Positions 27,874-40,300 of a DNA stretch of 64,000 nt are shown in pieces. The notes below the pieces were generated by a model that did not search any database, was not told the origin of the DNA, and saw only the letters and a program-made list of their open reading frames with translations. Source of the stretch: Agaricus subrufescens (Eukaryota > Basidiomycota > Agaricomycetes > Agaricales > Agaricaceae); contig CM057061.1 in assembly GCA_029945375.1 (NCBI GenBank), positions 372,001 to 436,000 of the forward strand, in the 5' to 3' direction. Both the position numbers and the translations under genes were made by a program. How positions within the stretch are numbered: position 1 is the first letter of the stretch; each line of letters starts with the position of its first letter.

Positions 27874-29437
27874 ATGCTCTCGAGCGAAATTCAGACAGCG
27901 GACCAGGACGAAGGTAATGCAGGCAAGGTCATCTGCAAGCTGTACGCCTCATTTTTGCTTATCCATCTCTCATCTCACCATTCTAATCCTCAGCTGTCAC
28001 CGTCAATTTGCCAAATATACGTGTTCTATTTGTAACGTCCCCTATTGCTCGCTAATTTGCTTCCGTTCGCCTGTAAGTTATCTCTTTTCTCAGTTTTCAT
28101 TTCTGACTAAATTCTCGCTCATCCAAGTCACATTCTGAATGCTCTGAGAATTTTTATAAAAACCAACTCAAATCTGATATCGCGACAAACCCTTCGCGTA
28201 CGAATTCAGAGCGGGTTCAAATGATGCAACTCCTTCAGCGCTTCGAAGACGAAGCAGCCGCAGACGAAGACGTTTTAAAGCAAGAGGCATTTGGGGATAG
28301 CGATGATGAGAATGTAGGGGAAAGCTCATTGATCAAGCGGTTCACCGGACTCGATATTGGTGCGTAAGTTATACACCACAACCTATTCTTATCGTTAATG
28401 CATGTGGGTAGAAACATTGTCATCCGGAGATATGTGGGAACTACTAACCCCTGCCGAAAGACAGAAGTTTACAGTTGCTCTCGGAGATCCTAGCAGCGAT
28501 CTTGCGCGTACCCTATTGGGAAGTGAATACCTGGAGGCACAGCTCCAGCGACCCTGGTTCCTTGAAGATGAAATCAAGGACCGAAGCAGTCAGCAGTGCT
28601 CGTGGCCTGAACTGGTCCGCATTCCACAATCGATGATCAAGCCTGTACCACAGGGACAACCTTTGATATATAACCTATGTGCCATCTGGTATGTCAGTGG
28701 TAGAAATGATGATCAGTATTCTTTTCACTGACCTACAATTAGTATTGCATATAGTTACATTGTCCGCCACCTTGGTGTCCGAATGCTCTCTACCTTGTCC
28801 ACGGCAAGCCCAGACTTCAACGAAACCTTGAGGTTGATGGACCGCCTGATTCCTTTTCTGTCGGATCGCCGATCCGCGACCTTGCATTCCAGCGTAGGTG
28901 CTGCTACCCAAGATGTATACTCGCGCCTCGGTATAGTATGGCATTACGGATGACTCCTAGACGTGTGGTACTCATATTGACCTCCAGGCTGACACCACCC
29001 CGGCCCAGCTTTCCCTTTTATTGGAAGATACGGCTGCTCTATTACGACCTCGCCGCGTGGTTGCTGTACCCTCACAGTCATCCGTATGGAGTAGCAAGGA
29101 TTTTTTCGACGCTTCAATTCACCCTCTCGCCACGCCTATCCATGTTCTCTCGGACATCATCAGATTCCACAGACTCAGGAACGGTAATGGAAGTGAAACA
29201 CATTCATTACAGAAAGGCCAGCGAGAACCTTCGCAAACACAGCATCCGGAATCGTCCAAGTCGCGTGCCTATCAGCATGTGATACGGAAACTCGAATACT
29301 ACATCGCTCATATTGCTGCAACGCCAACAGCCGTTCTGGAAGCAGTATCGAGAGAAGTAGCACGATGGTCACAAAAAGTAAAACACGAGGGCCAAGAGAG
29401 CGTAAGGGTCCTCACTACTGTTCAAAGGGAGCTGTAA
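27874..29437 (+). CDS. ZNHIT2: HIT zinc-finger protein, ZNHIT2-like
   Basis: Six exons (27874-27941, 27994-28072, 28128-28359, 28412-28688, 28743-28935 and 28988-29437) give 432 residues with consistent phases. The N-terminal HIT zinc finger reads VICKLCHRQFAKYTCSICNV, then PYCSLICFRSPSHSECSE: paired CxxC, CxxC, CxxxC and HxxxC ligands. The first CxxC is split by an intron after CAAGCT. Downstream LLQRFEDEAAADED, SSGDMWELLTPAERQKF, WFLEDEI and NLCAICIAYSYIVRHLG match the ZNHIT2/Bcd1-like layout. ZNHIT2 works with the R2TP chaperone complex in assembling large RNPs such as U5 snRNP; that role is by family, not shown here. The terminal exon (AYQHVIRKLEYYIAHI) is helical. Confidence 0.85.
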
Positions 29438-29640
29438 AATCCGGATCATTAAAGAGGACCTGGCCATGACAGGTCAATTTCCATCTCCAGGGATTACCCC
29501 GTCTTTCCATGATTTTCAAAACTTGGTGCAGTACTCGAGCACTCAAGTATGAGGCACCCGCACAGTCATTGCACATAACTACTTTATGAACGCTTCGTTC
29601 AAAGCTATCGTTCGCCACCCAATATTTTTCATCTGTCCAG

Positions 29641-31190
29641 ATGGACGCGGCATCCGGTCTCCCATCTGCTAATCACCTCCAATTTCTTCTTCGAAGAGAT
29701 GATGACGACGATACGGACTGTGGTCCAGGAGGGGGCGACGACCGCTTTCTAGGGTTGCGTATCGCTGCCCTTTTCATCATTCTCGCATGCTCATTTTTCG
29801 GAGCCACCTTCCCTATTATTGCAAATAGGTCGTCATGGTTGCATCTACCGAAGTCTGTTTTTGAGTGAGCACTTTGAATTCTGTTCTTGTACTACTGTTC
29901 AGACGTCTCTTTCAAAGCTTCGCAAGATATTTCGGTTCCGGGGTCATTGTGAGTACATATTAAGAAATATATCACAAGGGTATTTAACCTATATCATGGT
30001 AGATCGCTACTGCGTTTATACATCTACTTGATCCTGCAATCGAAGAATTGGAATCTCCTTGTCTTTCAGATGCATGGTCAGAATATGTAAGCAGTCCAAC
30101 GCACCCAATCAACGTGCAATAGTTATTTGCCCCCCCTCATCAGCCGTATGCCATCGCATTGGCCCTACTCTCGATCTTCGCTACCTTCATCGTTGAACTT
30201 GTTGCGTTCCGATGGGGTACAGCGGTACTGGCCAGGCACGGCAAAAGCCATGGTATGTTGTTTTCTAATGTCTTGTCTTTATGCACAAATACGGCACCAT
30301 GTCCCAATGACCCCTTCGAGATCCGCTCCTTCCTTTGTTAATCACACATACTTATTGATATACTCACCTTGTAACTTTGACAGATCAACACGGGCATGAT
30401 GCCGGTACACAATACGCCGCGCATGGGCCTGAATCGGAAGGGAGTGTTGTCACTGGGAGTCAAAGGCCCAGAGATGACACCAAAGGAAGTGTCGATCTAG
30501 AGAGTATCAACGGAAAAAACGATGGTGTCGCAAACAGTCTTCTGGCTCAAGTTCTCGGAGTTGCTATCCTTGAAGCTGGAATAGCGTTACACAGGCGAGT
30601 GAATTTACTTTCACCCTAACCAACACAAACTCAGACCAAGTAGTGTTCTCATTGGACTCACGCTAGCTGTCGATCCGGATTTCAAAGTTTTGTTCGTTGT
30701 CCTAATCTTCCACCGTGCGTACCTGATTTCGCCGCTCTTTGTTCATTGTATTTTTATTAACGTACTTGACAGAGATGTTCGAGGGACTAGGAGTTGGTTC
30801 CCGACTGGCGCAACTGAAGATCGATGAGAAGTACAACTGGGTGCGATATGCTGGTGCGGCCCTCTATGGCATCACGACACCTGTGGGAATTGCTGCAGGC
30901 CTTGGTGTGCGAACGACGTATAATCCAGGAACTGCCAAGGCTAGTATCGTCAGCGGTGTCCTTGATGCCTTGAGTGCGGGCATACTAATATATACTGGTC
31001 TCGTGGAGGTCTGTTGTCGCCGCACTTGTTTACCATTGTTGTTCCGACGCTGATCTATTTTTAGCTTCTGGCGCATGAAATCTTGTTCAACAGAGAAATG
31101 ATGGAGGGACCTACCGGCCGACTTGCATACTGTATCATAGTGATGCTCTTTGGAACAGGCATCATGGCTCTCTTGGGTCGTTGGGCGTAG
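29641..31190 (+). CDS. ZIP-family zinc/iron transporter, paralog 1
   Basis: Plasma-membrane importer of Zn2+ (or Fe2+). The N-terminus has an acidic stretch (RRDDDDDTDCGPGGGDD) followed by eight predicted membrane spans. Family signatures: FLGLRIAALFIILACSFFGATFPI (TM1); FARYFGSGVI joined to IATAFIHLLDPA (TM2, with the conserved His before the LL); a variable cytosolic loop with DQHGHDAG; the metal-binding FHQMFEGLGVGSRLA, rebuilt across an intron (HQ codons split); YGITTPVGIAAGLGVRTTYNPGT; and the C-terminal FGTGIMALLGRWA stop. Exons are joined by 45-60-bp introns. It is a paralog of the ZIP at 34540-35984, same strand, with a nearly identical TM5-8 block. Confidence 0.94.
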
Positions 31191-32149
31191 GTCGCTATTC
31201 GAAGCAGTACGAACGATGAGCCACTCGTCGTGGCTGCGATCACTTAAAGATTTAAATTATATGCGGAATTTGTTTGGTGAATATGAATTGAACTTGAACT
31301 ACTATGAAGTGAGTTCGCACAATCGTAAAAGCGGATTAGTGAACCAATGTTGACGGTTGCTTCTCCTTCTCTTTTGGGATCAAAAACAATCTGGAAAGAT
31401 CTTGGGTTGAGTACCAGTCCAGTCAGGTTCTTCCCCATATGCATCACTCTTATCATACTTCTCGGTAAAGACAGTTTGATAAGTAACAACTGCCATTAAT
31501 CATGAGACAGTTCGTGGCTTCGGCCTGGTTTCATCCAAGAAGTTGGTAGGCATCCTCCAAGCATAATCTGTATCATCTCACAGTTAATAGCCCTTGTTCT
31601 GTCATTCGCAATCAATTGGCCGCCGATTCCCCTCGGCCTTAACCCACTGTGTACTGCTATGATGACCACCCTTGCCTGCGTCTATGGGTATTTTTCGCCT
31701 TGTCATATCCTTTGTAACCAATCACCTCGTCTACCCGATTGTTGGGTCCCGGATATCAACCGACCAGGAACATATGAAGAGGTCGTATCAACCATATTCC
31801 AACGAACTGTTTTCGGAGTACTAACTTGCTAATAAATAGACTTCTATGACTCTTCTACGGAATTCGGCAGAGGATTCGAAGTTCGTAGGGCGCATCCCAC
31901 CCCTGATATTGTGATCTCGGGTTTGATCTCTCCCAGTCAATCTTCACTATGAATCCGTTGCTGTTACCCCTGACAGAAGTCTTTTCGAACCGTGGACGTC
32001 GGCTCAGAATTTTTTTAAGAAGAACCACAGCCTACGGAGTTCAGCGATCTGGCTAACGGTGGGACCTACCTTGTTGAGGAGATGTATGCCCCGCCTAGTC
32101 CCCATTACACACCTAGGAGATGTCACAGCTTGAATTGAGCTGGAAGAAT
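31191..32149. other. Intergenic stretch between ZIP paralogs, left part
   Basis: About 1 kb downstream of ZIP paralog 1, with no supported coding region, RNA gene or repeat. Confidence 0.5.
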
Positions 32150-32753
32150 GGCTTTTACTTGGCTCTTGGAAAGTTTCGACGGTCTCAGCGCACGTCGGGC
32201 GATGGACACACAAGAATGCCAGAGCGTACGTAATGTACAGCATCAAGTACCCTAGTAACTTGTCCACAATCGCCAGAAGGACATAGAATGGGGCCGCGCT
32301 TCCTACTTCTCTTACCATGCGGGTCAATAATTGCAAAATGGTATCGGAACATTGTTATCTATTCGTTGCGGTAAGTGGACCCTGTGAGTAATCCTATGAT
32401 ATTCTTGACGACTGCTTCTCCTATTAGAAGAACACAAACACCCCAATTTATCGCTGCCAGAGCAGAAAACGTGATTCGGCTGGCAGGTTGAAGAAGTATC
32501 AATATGCGGAAACCACAACGATCCATTCTTGGTAGCGTTGCCGATTGGTGCTGTAATTCCAGTGCATACACACTGACACTACCTTTATGATCCGTCCCAC
32601 CGCCAGCTCCGAGCTGCGGCTGGTGCTCCCATTGAAGACTATTGTCTTGGGAGGGCTAGTAGCATTATTCGACAAAAGCACAGAGGGGTTCCATAGCGAC
32701 AGAGCCAAGTACAACTTCGACCATCCGTCGTTGGTCTCAATACAAGGTGGCAA
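32150..32753 (-). pseudogene. DUF4436-like membrane protein remnant
   Basis: Three minus-strand blocks line up like the C-terminal half of fungal DUF4436 membrane proteins. The first (32753 to about 32584) has a luminal segment with N-glycosylation sites (NPS, NNATS, NGSTS). It joins in phase 0, via GTAGTG..TTACAG, to RCGFRILILLQ / ITFSALAAINWGVCVLLIGEAVV (TM). Next comes NNVPIPFC, then in another frame LTRMVREVGSAAPFYVLLAIVDKLLGY (TM). The last two blocks match the family order (PIPF..L..LR...GAPP....D..GY) but are out of frame, with a stop between and no intron found to repair it. I infer a decayed gene. Family assignment is by pattern only, and the N-terminal half was not found. Confidence 0.4.
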
Positions 32754-34539
32754 AGCGAATTGTAGGTTGGCTAGCTGAAAGTCGGGCGGTTATATGACAT
32801 TACCGTCACCGAACGCAATCCCGCAACTATTGAAAACTGACTACCTTTTCTTCCAGATCCGTCAAATTCTTTACGGCCATCGTGCCTCTGCCGGCATCTC
32901 TCGCGTGTTTCAGCTGTCGCTGTTATTTCAGTCAAGCATGAAACTGGCTCAAATTCTATGCCGCGCTGAGCCTTTCATCATGCACTAGTTCAAGACTAAA
33001 ATAGACGGTGGATCTTCTCAGGCATTCCAGGGCACAAATTGTCACCGACATATTGGAGTGAGAAGCATTTGGACACGGAAACACCAAGAACAAGAAGGAA
33101 GAACCCTCATTCTAATATGGTGACTTGGTGAACCCCACGTTGTAAGCTAAACTCATGGTTTTCCTTATTGGTGACATATGAACGCGGTTATGTATTGGAT
33201 AGTTTACAACCGACGCTAAGAACTGTGACTGTGACCTCGTGAGTACTTCGAGGAAGAGCTGGGGCAACACAATATCCTAAGGATGAGACTGAAGGATAAG
33301 GCGTCAAGAGATACCGCGGCTTAATCTCATTCGTATCCCGCGGTAGTGAAGGCGTGGTGATTGGACCTCGATCACACAATCCTTCTACCATGTGGTACGT
33401 CAACAACCTGCGCGACAATACCATTGTGCCTGACACAGTACTACCTAGCATTGATTTATTAGGTATTTTTTTCGCGGCCACGACGTCACAGGATGCTTCC
33501 TGCCTTCCCTCCGACTTCAACAAAGCTTCCAGAATGTTTGTTTTATGCGAGTTCTTGTTTGATGGACTTCTCATGGTAGAGTTGTATCTCTCCGCGAATG
33601 AGTAAATACTCCAGTGTGCGGCCCACGGCGGTACGTGAACATTTTTACCTAGGTTAGAGATGTGCATGTTCTCAGACAACTCCACCGACCAGCCGAATCA
33701 CCGTTCCACCGATGATGCAGCACCCTCGTGTGATCTCAGTACCCTCGCAGTCATGATTTATTATAAGGTGAGTCTCGGCACAATTGTCTATTCATGTACA
33801 TTCCCATACAATTGGATTCCATCAGTTCGGCAGGGGTTAGAGGGGCGGAATAGCTGTGCCTCCGTTCCAACTGTAGGTACAGTACAACTTGGAGGCGAGT
33901 GCAACATTTATAAACCGAAAATTGACTGATGAACATCTGCACAGCAAGCTTCTGTGGCGTATTGCACCCACCGTCCCCGGCTGTCGAAAGGATAATGCGG
34001 GACATGAAACCTTGGCGAAAGGTGAGCGTTGACGGTAGACTCGAAAGGTATGACAGGCCCCTGTATAGCCGAAAGGGCATCCGGCTGTACTGGATGTCCG
34101 AAAATTTCAGGACCGGATTGCGGAGAGTCTGTTGAAGTCAGGAGGCCTTCAGAACTATCCCATTCATCGCGACTTAACAACTTTCCCCCATTATTTCACC
34201 GATTTCCCTTTGCCGTAGCTTTTCGAAGCGAGTGCCGTATGCTGGGAACGGCTTGTCAAAGTCCGCCTTGAGGATCATATTTCTCGCGTGCCGGCCGGGA
34301 AGTCCAAAACATATCCGAATACAGACCCACCATCCAATCCTTTATTTCTGTTATGGTTCTGTCATTCATAATTAGCACGAAAGGAGAGGTGAGAGCGTAC
34401 ACGGCGATCTGCTAAGGGATCTGATTCGGCTCGACCTGGTTCACCAGACGGTACCCTTGATTCAGATCGAGTACCCTCACAGTCGCCACGGATACTTATA
34501 CTCCAGTTCGGCGTTCGAGGGCTAGCAGCTTCCCGTGCA
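32754..34539. other. Intergenic stretch between ZIP paralogs, right part
   Basis: About 1.8 kb. The longest frame (33188-33685, minus, 165 codons) has no recognisable motif and no splice-consistent partner. Nothing else is supported. Confidence 0.5.
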
Positions 34540-35984
34540 ATGTCAGCCCTTGGAAACCTGCACCACGTTCTCCTACCGCGGGACGACGACGAGGTAGACT
34601 GCAGTGAAGGTGGAGGAGATGACCGCTTCCTTGGATTGCGTATAGGCTCTGTTTTCATTATTCTTTTCTGCTCGCTCCTCGGTGCCACATTTCCCATCAT
34701 CGCAAAGCGGTCACCTTGGATGCACATGCCAAAATCGGTCTTTTCGTGCGTGTCTTTATTACCTTCATCGTTATATCGTACTGAAGCAGATTTCTTAACT
34801 AGGTTCGCCAAATACTTTGGCTCGGGTGTCATCGTAAGTAAAAACTCAGACCCAACAGAAGTTGAATCTAATCTCGATGAAGATTGCGACTGCGTTTATA
34901 CACTTACTCGACCCCGCAATCGAAGAGCTTGGCTCTCCATGCCTTGCGGAGAAGTGGGGAGACTATGTATGTGTCTAGGCTGTGTTCACCGATATTCACA
35001 TTATCGACGCATCATTCACAGCCGTACGCGCTTGCTTTGTGCATGCTCAGCATGTTCTCCATCTTTATTGTGGAGCTCTTTGCCCTTCGATGGGGTACAG
35101 CCAGGCTCCGCAAACTAGGAATAATGCACGGTACGTCAAATGTGTCGATGATGCTGCCTAAGCATCGAGTGGTACTCGGATTTTCTTCGTTCCCACCCTA
35201 ACTAACTTCTATTCTATTCGGCAGATCCGCACGGACATGGTGAAATGGGAAAACCTGAGCCCCCGAGAAGTGAAGTGAAAAGCGAATCCGACCTCGAAAG
35301 TGACGTGGTTCAGGGCAGCGCTATGACAGATAAGGTTTTGGCCCAGATTGTCGGAGTCGCTATCCTCGAGTTTGGTGTAGCACTACACAGGTTCGTCAAC
35401 CTTCAGTCCCACTGACTCGATCTCATTTTTTTCCAATAGTATCTTAGTTGGGCTCACACTTGCCGTGGATGAGGACTTCAAAGTTTTGTTCGTTGTTTTG
35501 GTCTTCCACCGTGAGCATCCCATGTCGATTATGACTGGCTTAACATGTTTGACACCTTTTTAGAGACTTTTGAGGGTCTTGGACTCGGTTCTCGACTTGC
35601 ACAAATGAAACTTGATCACAAGTACCGATGGGTCCCATATGCTGGTGCTGCGATCTTCGGTATCACCACGCCTGTTGGAATTGCAGCTGGCCTCGGTGTC
35701 CGAACAACGTACAACCCGGGAACGGCCAAAGCAAGTATTGTAAGCGGCGTCCTCGACGCTCTCAGCGCAGGCATTCTCCTTTACACAGGGCTCGTAGAGG
35801 TTCGTGCCGGGATTCTTGTAGCCGCATATTAGAATGCTGACCGTGTCTAATAACATAGTTGCTGGCTCATGAGTTCCTGTTCAACAAAGACATGATGGCA
35901 GCTTCTGGACGGAAACTCGGCTTTGCCCTCATTTCATTACTTTTTGGATGCGGCATAATGGCTCTTCTAGGTCGTTGGGCTTGA
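34540..35984 (+). CDS. ZIP-family zinc/iron transporter, paralog 2
   Basis: Same family and same intron positions as the ZIP at 29641-31190. The start MSALGNLHHVLLPRDDDEVD is followed by GGGDDRFLGLRIGSVFII (TM1). VFS/FAKYFGSGVI and IATAFIHLLDPAIEELGSPC follow. The cytosolic loop is shorter and differs in sequence (DPHGHGEMGKPEPP). The metal site FHQTFEGLGLGSRLA is rebuilt across an intron. The TM5-6 block GITTPVGIAAGLGVRTTYNP is identical to paralog 1, and the end is LLGRWA. Divergence is concentrated in the N-terminus and the His loop, which could alter metal sensing or turnover. The duplicated giant-gene unit begins only 61 bp after its stop codon, probably inside its 3' UTR. Confidence 0.94.
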
Positions 35985-36044
35985 TACTTCAAGTTGTAAA
36001 ATTGTGTGCAAAATTTGTGATGTTATTTACAAATGTATTACGAT

Positions 36045-37340
36045 TAACGACCCTTTCAAGATTATAATAGCACGCTTTAGGGGTTAATGTCCATATGGTG
36101 GTGTAAGTTACCTCGCTGCGGGCGAAGAGGTCCAAAATTGGCCCTAGCGATCGTGCGATCTCCACGTTAACGTGGTATTGGGATGGAAAAAAATTTAGAT
36201 AGAGTTACGCGGGAGCTATTTATAATCCTATAGGTCAGATGGCAGCTGGCGATTTCACTGTTCAGTGTTCATGGTTAGTGGAGCGCATCAGCGGATCATT
36301 GGACTTCTGACCATACTCAGGGCCGAAAAATGTTCCCCGAGCACCGCTATAAAGGCTGCCGCTTAACATACTCAGGTGATGTGCAGATCAGCTGTATCAA
36401 GTTACGCAGTTACTCCTCCTGCCTTTACCTATCGGATAAGCGTCCTGTATTCCCCCACCCTGCTTTCAGTATCCCATCGTCTATCTGACAAGGCGAGGGT
36501 AACGACCCAACAATGGCAGGGTATAGTGGCTATAAGCATGAGCTTACAGCATATATACTATTCGGTGGCAGAATACCTAAGATATTCTGTTATGCCCCAT
36601 TTGGTGTAACGGTTATTTGGCCGACTAGGATAGCCGTGTTACAGTGGCTAGTTTCTGATGTCGGGATGTTTCTGTACTCGCTTCTGTCGATTGAGCGTAC
36701 TACAGCATACAACACCAGCGAACTGCCTTTCTTGATTGAGTTTCTACGATTCTCAGAGAGCAATCTTTCTATCAGAAACCTGTGGGGTTTGCGAGGATAT
36801 GATCATCCTACTAAGTTTCTTATCGTTAAACTTATCGATGGCTTCAGTAATCTGAAACTCAAAAATGCTACAAATAATCCTTGAGATGTATGCAACTTAT
36901 TTCGAAGCACGAAATAGAGAAACCGATATCACTGCTAAATCGATTTGATAATTTAATTGGACTAATGAGTCCGAGTCGGCTGATGCTCACAAATTGTTGA
37001 CAACTTCCCTGGGAGTGGTAATTTATCTTTGCTTTCCTTCGAGTCATGTGTGTTCAACGTCTTGATCCGCGCCTAGACTCCTTCCCTCCTTCGATCATCG
37101 AGTGGTCATTGTTTCACCCTTTACTTGGAAGACAAAATATTATCATAATCCGTTTGAATACACCTGATGGCATACACAATGAACCATTCTTGAGGCTCGA
37201 TGGATGACGGTGACTGGGAGTGACAAAAAATACGGAAGGTAAAACACGCGCTATATACAAAGACAGACATTGATCTGATAGTACACATCGAACATAACCA
37301 GCTTATAAGAAACAATTGAAGAGTTACACAGAAAATCCAA
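36045..37340. other. 3' flank of giant gene A
   Basis: Homologous to 48155-49383. It contains an open frame at 36513-36884 (+, 123 codons). Part of that frame (LVSDVGMFLYSLL...LPFLIEFL) has a counterpart in unit B that is interrupted by a stop and by a deletion of about 110 bp. No function can be assigned. Confidence 0.4.
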
Positions 37341-40300
37341 TCAAGCAAGGAGGGCTCCACGCGGTTTCTTGAGGGAATCAGCAATTCCCAGGAATGTTTC
37401 AGCTAACCTGACCTAAAACAAAAATCAGCTACTTCTGTCCACCAATCATAAAGATGCAACGCACAGAATCAAGTGCCTCTGCATAAGATGATTCAATATG
37501 TGCATTGGCAGGAAGAGACGCATCACGTGGGGCATTAGTCTCCACCTCTCTCGCAATCTGAGCCATCCGGCGTAGAGACTGATTGCTTGGACCGAAGGAG
37601 ACAGCATGGAATGACAAAGGTCTCCTGCCGCATATGAATTTTGTGAGTGGTTGAATTTTAGAAAGGCAGAATTTCTCACCCCAATGATACGGCAGCACGA
37701 CACAGAGTCCGCACCGTCGAGTCAGAAATGCTACACTCTCCATCTGAAAGAAAGATGACGACAGGTGCCCTGAAGATCTTTATATCATATTCATCTCAAA
37801 ATGCAGATCTCTTGTACATACCGTTCAGTGTTCCAGTGTCTTCGCACGATGGCTTCTGTCTCTCTGATAGCATTCTCATAATTTGTACTGCCATTCGCTT
37901 CGTATTGTAAGAGGTTCTGCAGTAAGTTTTCAGGTGTGCGCAGGAAATCATTCTCAAAAGATTTTGTGACCGAGTGGTTAAACAGCAGAACACTGTAGGA
38001 ATCACGGCGGGGAGACGAAACCTGACCGCTGCCGCCTTGTCCGGGATTTACTAATGCAGTCTGCCTTGATTGCCAGAAACCATGAAGAGAGAGATATACG
38101 GCACCAAGCCTGTTATTATGGCGGCGTGAAATAGTCGGAGTGACTGGACTAGCGGGGAGGGGTGTGCGTGTAGTTGAACTCATTGAACTTGACCTAAGTC
38201 GTACCGTAAGCTGTCGGAGTTTGTTGCAAGGCACGGCTACCTCACCTATCAATCACAAATATCCTGATGTGTAATCTTGAGAAAATGATACTGAAAGTGA
38301 AACGAGTTCACCTACACATGGAAGGCTTGTTGCATCACCACTGGATTTTTGCAGGAGAACGAATGGCCATCGTTAGACACATAACTAGAAATGATGCTTC
38401 AGATGACTGTTTAAGGATGACATATCTTTTACTTACCCCAAACCGGTAGCTTGATCAATGGTATGGGGCGGATGGAAAATTGGGAGTATACAGTATGAAG
38501 GTTGGGCAGGTTGGATGGCAGTAGCTGCATGTTCTGGACCTGAGGAGCGACTTGGTATTTAATCTATGATACACGAAGTCGAAGTCTCACCGGAGCACAT
38601 AGCATCACTTGCAAAACACGTCAGCCAAAATGTTAATCTATCTGAAATCATGGGGGCTCACCATTTCGCAAAGGTAGTTTGATCGTCCCGTGAATACGGA
38701 TCTACAGTTACATAAGCCAGTGACCGGTAGCCCTGTCTAAATAATTGTACCTTTGAAACCTGGAAACAACATTTAGGCATAAGTTCCATGACTAGATCCA
38801 AGGAAACTAACCGGAGCGTCTCCAATATAACTTATGAGAAATCCAGTCCTTGGGTCGGTCAGGATTGGGTGCAAGTCTAGCGGTGATATGTTCATGGTCA
38901 GGGCCATTACAGTGCTGACCACCTTGACTTCGGCAATAGTCAACATGTGTATGTCTGCCCATGCTCTGGCAGATAAGGTTACACATCATTGGCGCGCCCT
39001 CATCGTTAGTACCAAAACGACGGCCGTTCAGTTCCATTACAGTTCCATCAGGGCCGTCAATAGTCCATCTCGTTCTAGACATAGAGCCGTGGCTTGTTTC
39101 ATGCTCTTGTTGGGGGTGGCCTGAGCGCAGGGATACGAATTTGAATACTGCTACTACCAAGAGAAGAGATACTCACCTCGAGGCAGAGTACAATAATAAC
39201 CACAGTTTCCACACCTTTTAGAAGCATTTAGCAGGAGCAACCGATTTCTTTGATGTACAAACCTTATCTCACAAAAATGGAATGGAGAGGGGTCAAGGCT
39301 GTGAGTATGCTGACCCTCATGTTCGCGTTGCCCAGCTGGTATTTGTTTGACACATGGCAGTCGTTTGGCCGCTATACAGCTATCAGATACCATTTAGGTA
39401 AAATCCGAGAAGCCAACCTTGGCTGTACTGAACAATGTATGACCTCAGTTGATGGACATTATTTAAGTGGAGGACCAGGCTCTCACTTTAGTATACTGGA
39501 AGGTCTCGTGGCGACCGGTAAATGTCGCTTCTATAGATTGAGGCTGGGTATCGATTTCACATATACCCTCGGCTGTGCAAAGAGCATGGCAACGGTGCTC
39601 CTCACTATTTTATTTGATCAAAGTATCAAAAAACCAAGTAATAAGCCTAGACAGTATTACATACCCGCAGAGATGAATGGCAGAGGCGTCCAATCCGTGA
39701 AGATGGTTGGAGTTGCTGCACAGTCGCTTACAAAGTTCGCACGTAACTGGACACATTCGATTATCGCATACATGATGGTCGTGAGGTTCGTCGCTAGAAC
39801 TAGGTGATTAATGCAGTGCGTTTGGACAAACCTTAGGACAAACCATGGATATGCACACGTTCCAGTGCAAGCAAATAGATTCTTATCAGAAGGTTCAATA
39901 ACGAGTGCGCAAGGCTGAAAGGGACTGAGTTTCATTCCAGTAGATAGCAGAACAACCTCACCTTTCCACAAGCATGCTTGCGGGCTGAGCATACATGTTC
40001 ACCATCATGGTCCGCCATCTGCTTGTCCCTTAAGCACGCTGATACTCATAATTATGAAATTTCTCGACCTGTGTACAATCTCCCTGACAGCCTTTCTTGT
40101 CTCGGTGAACACATGGTGCACCACAAAAGTGCCTATCGACAATGCAGCTATCAAGTGTTAGCTAAGACTGACCGTAAAAGCAGGTCGGACTTACATGTGT
40201 GGCCCGTCATGACCAGCACTAGGTATTGCATCAGTAGATATTCCTCAACAAATGGTGAAAGGCATACGGGGACTGGCATAGTTCTCCCCCCTCTGGATGT

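Noticed and set aside
33188..33685. 165-codon minus-strand frame between the ZIP genes
   Set aside because: No recognisable domain, no splice-consistent neighbours, and composition unlike nearby genes.
39850..39960. Apparent loss of a splice acceptor in giant gene A relative to B (AAGAA against AAAAG) near the CSARKHACGK exon, suggesting a pseudogene
   Set aside because: An upstream acceptor present in both copies (TTTCAG or TGTCAG before CCTTGCGC) gives PCALVIEPSDKN / PCALIIGPPDKS and restores the zinc-finger frame FACTGTCAYPW in both. The difference is therefore exonic and harmless.
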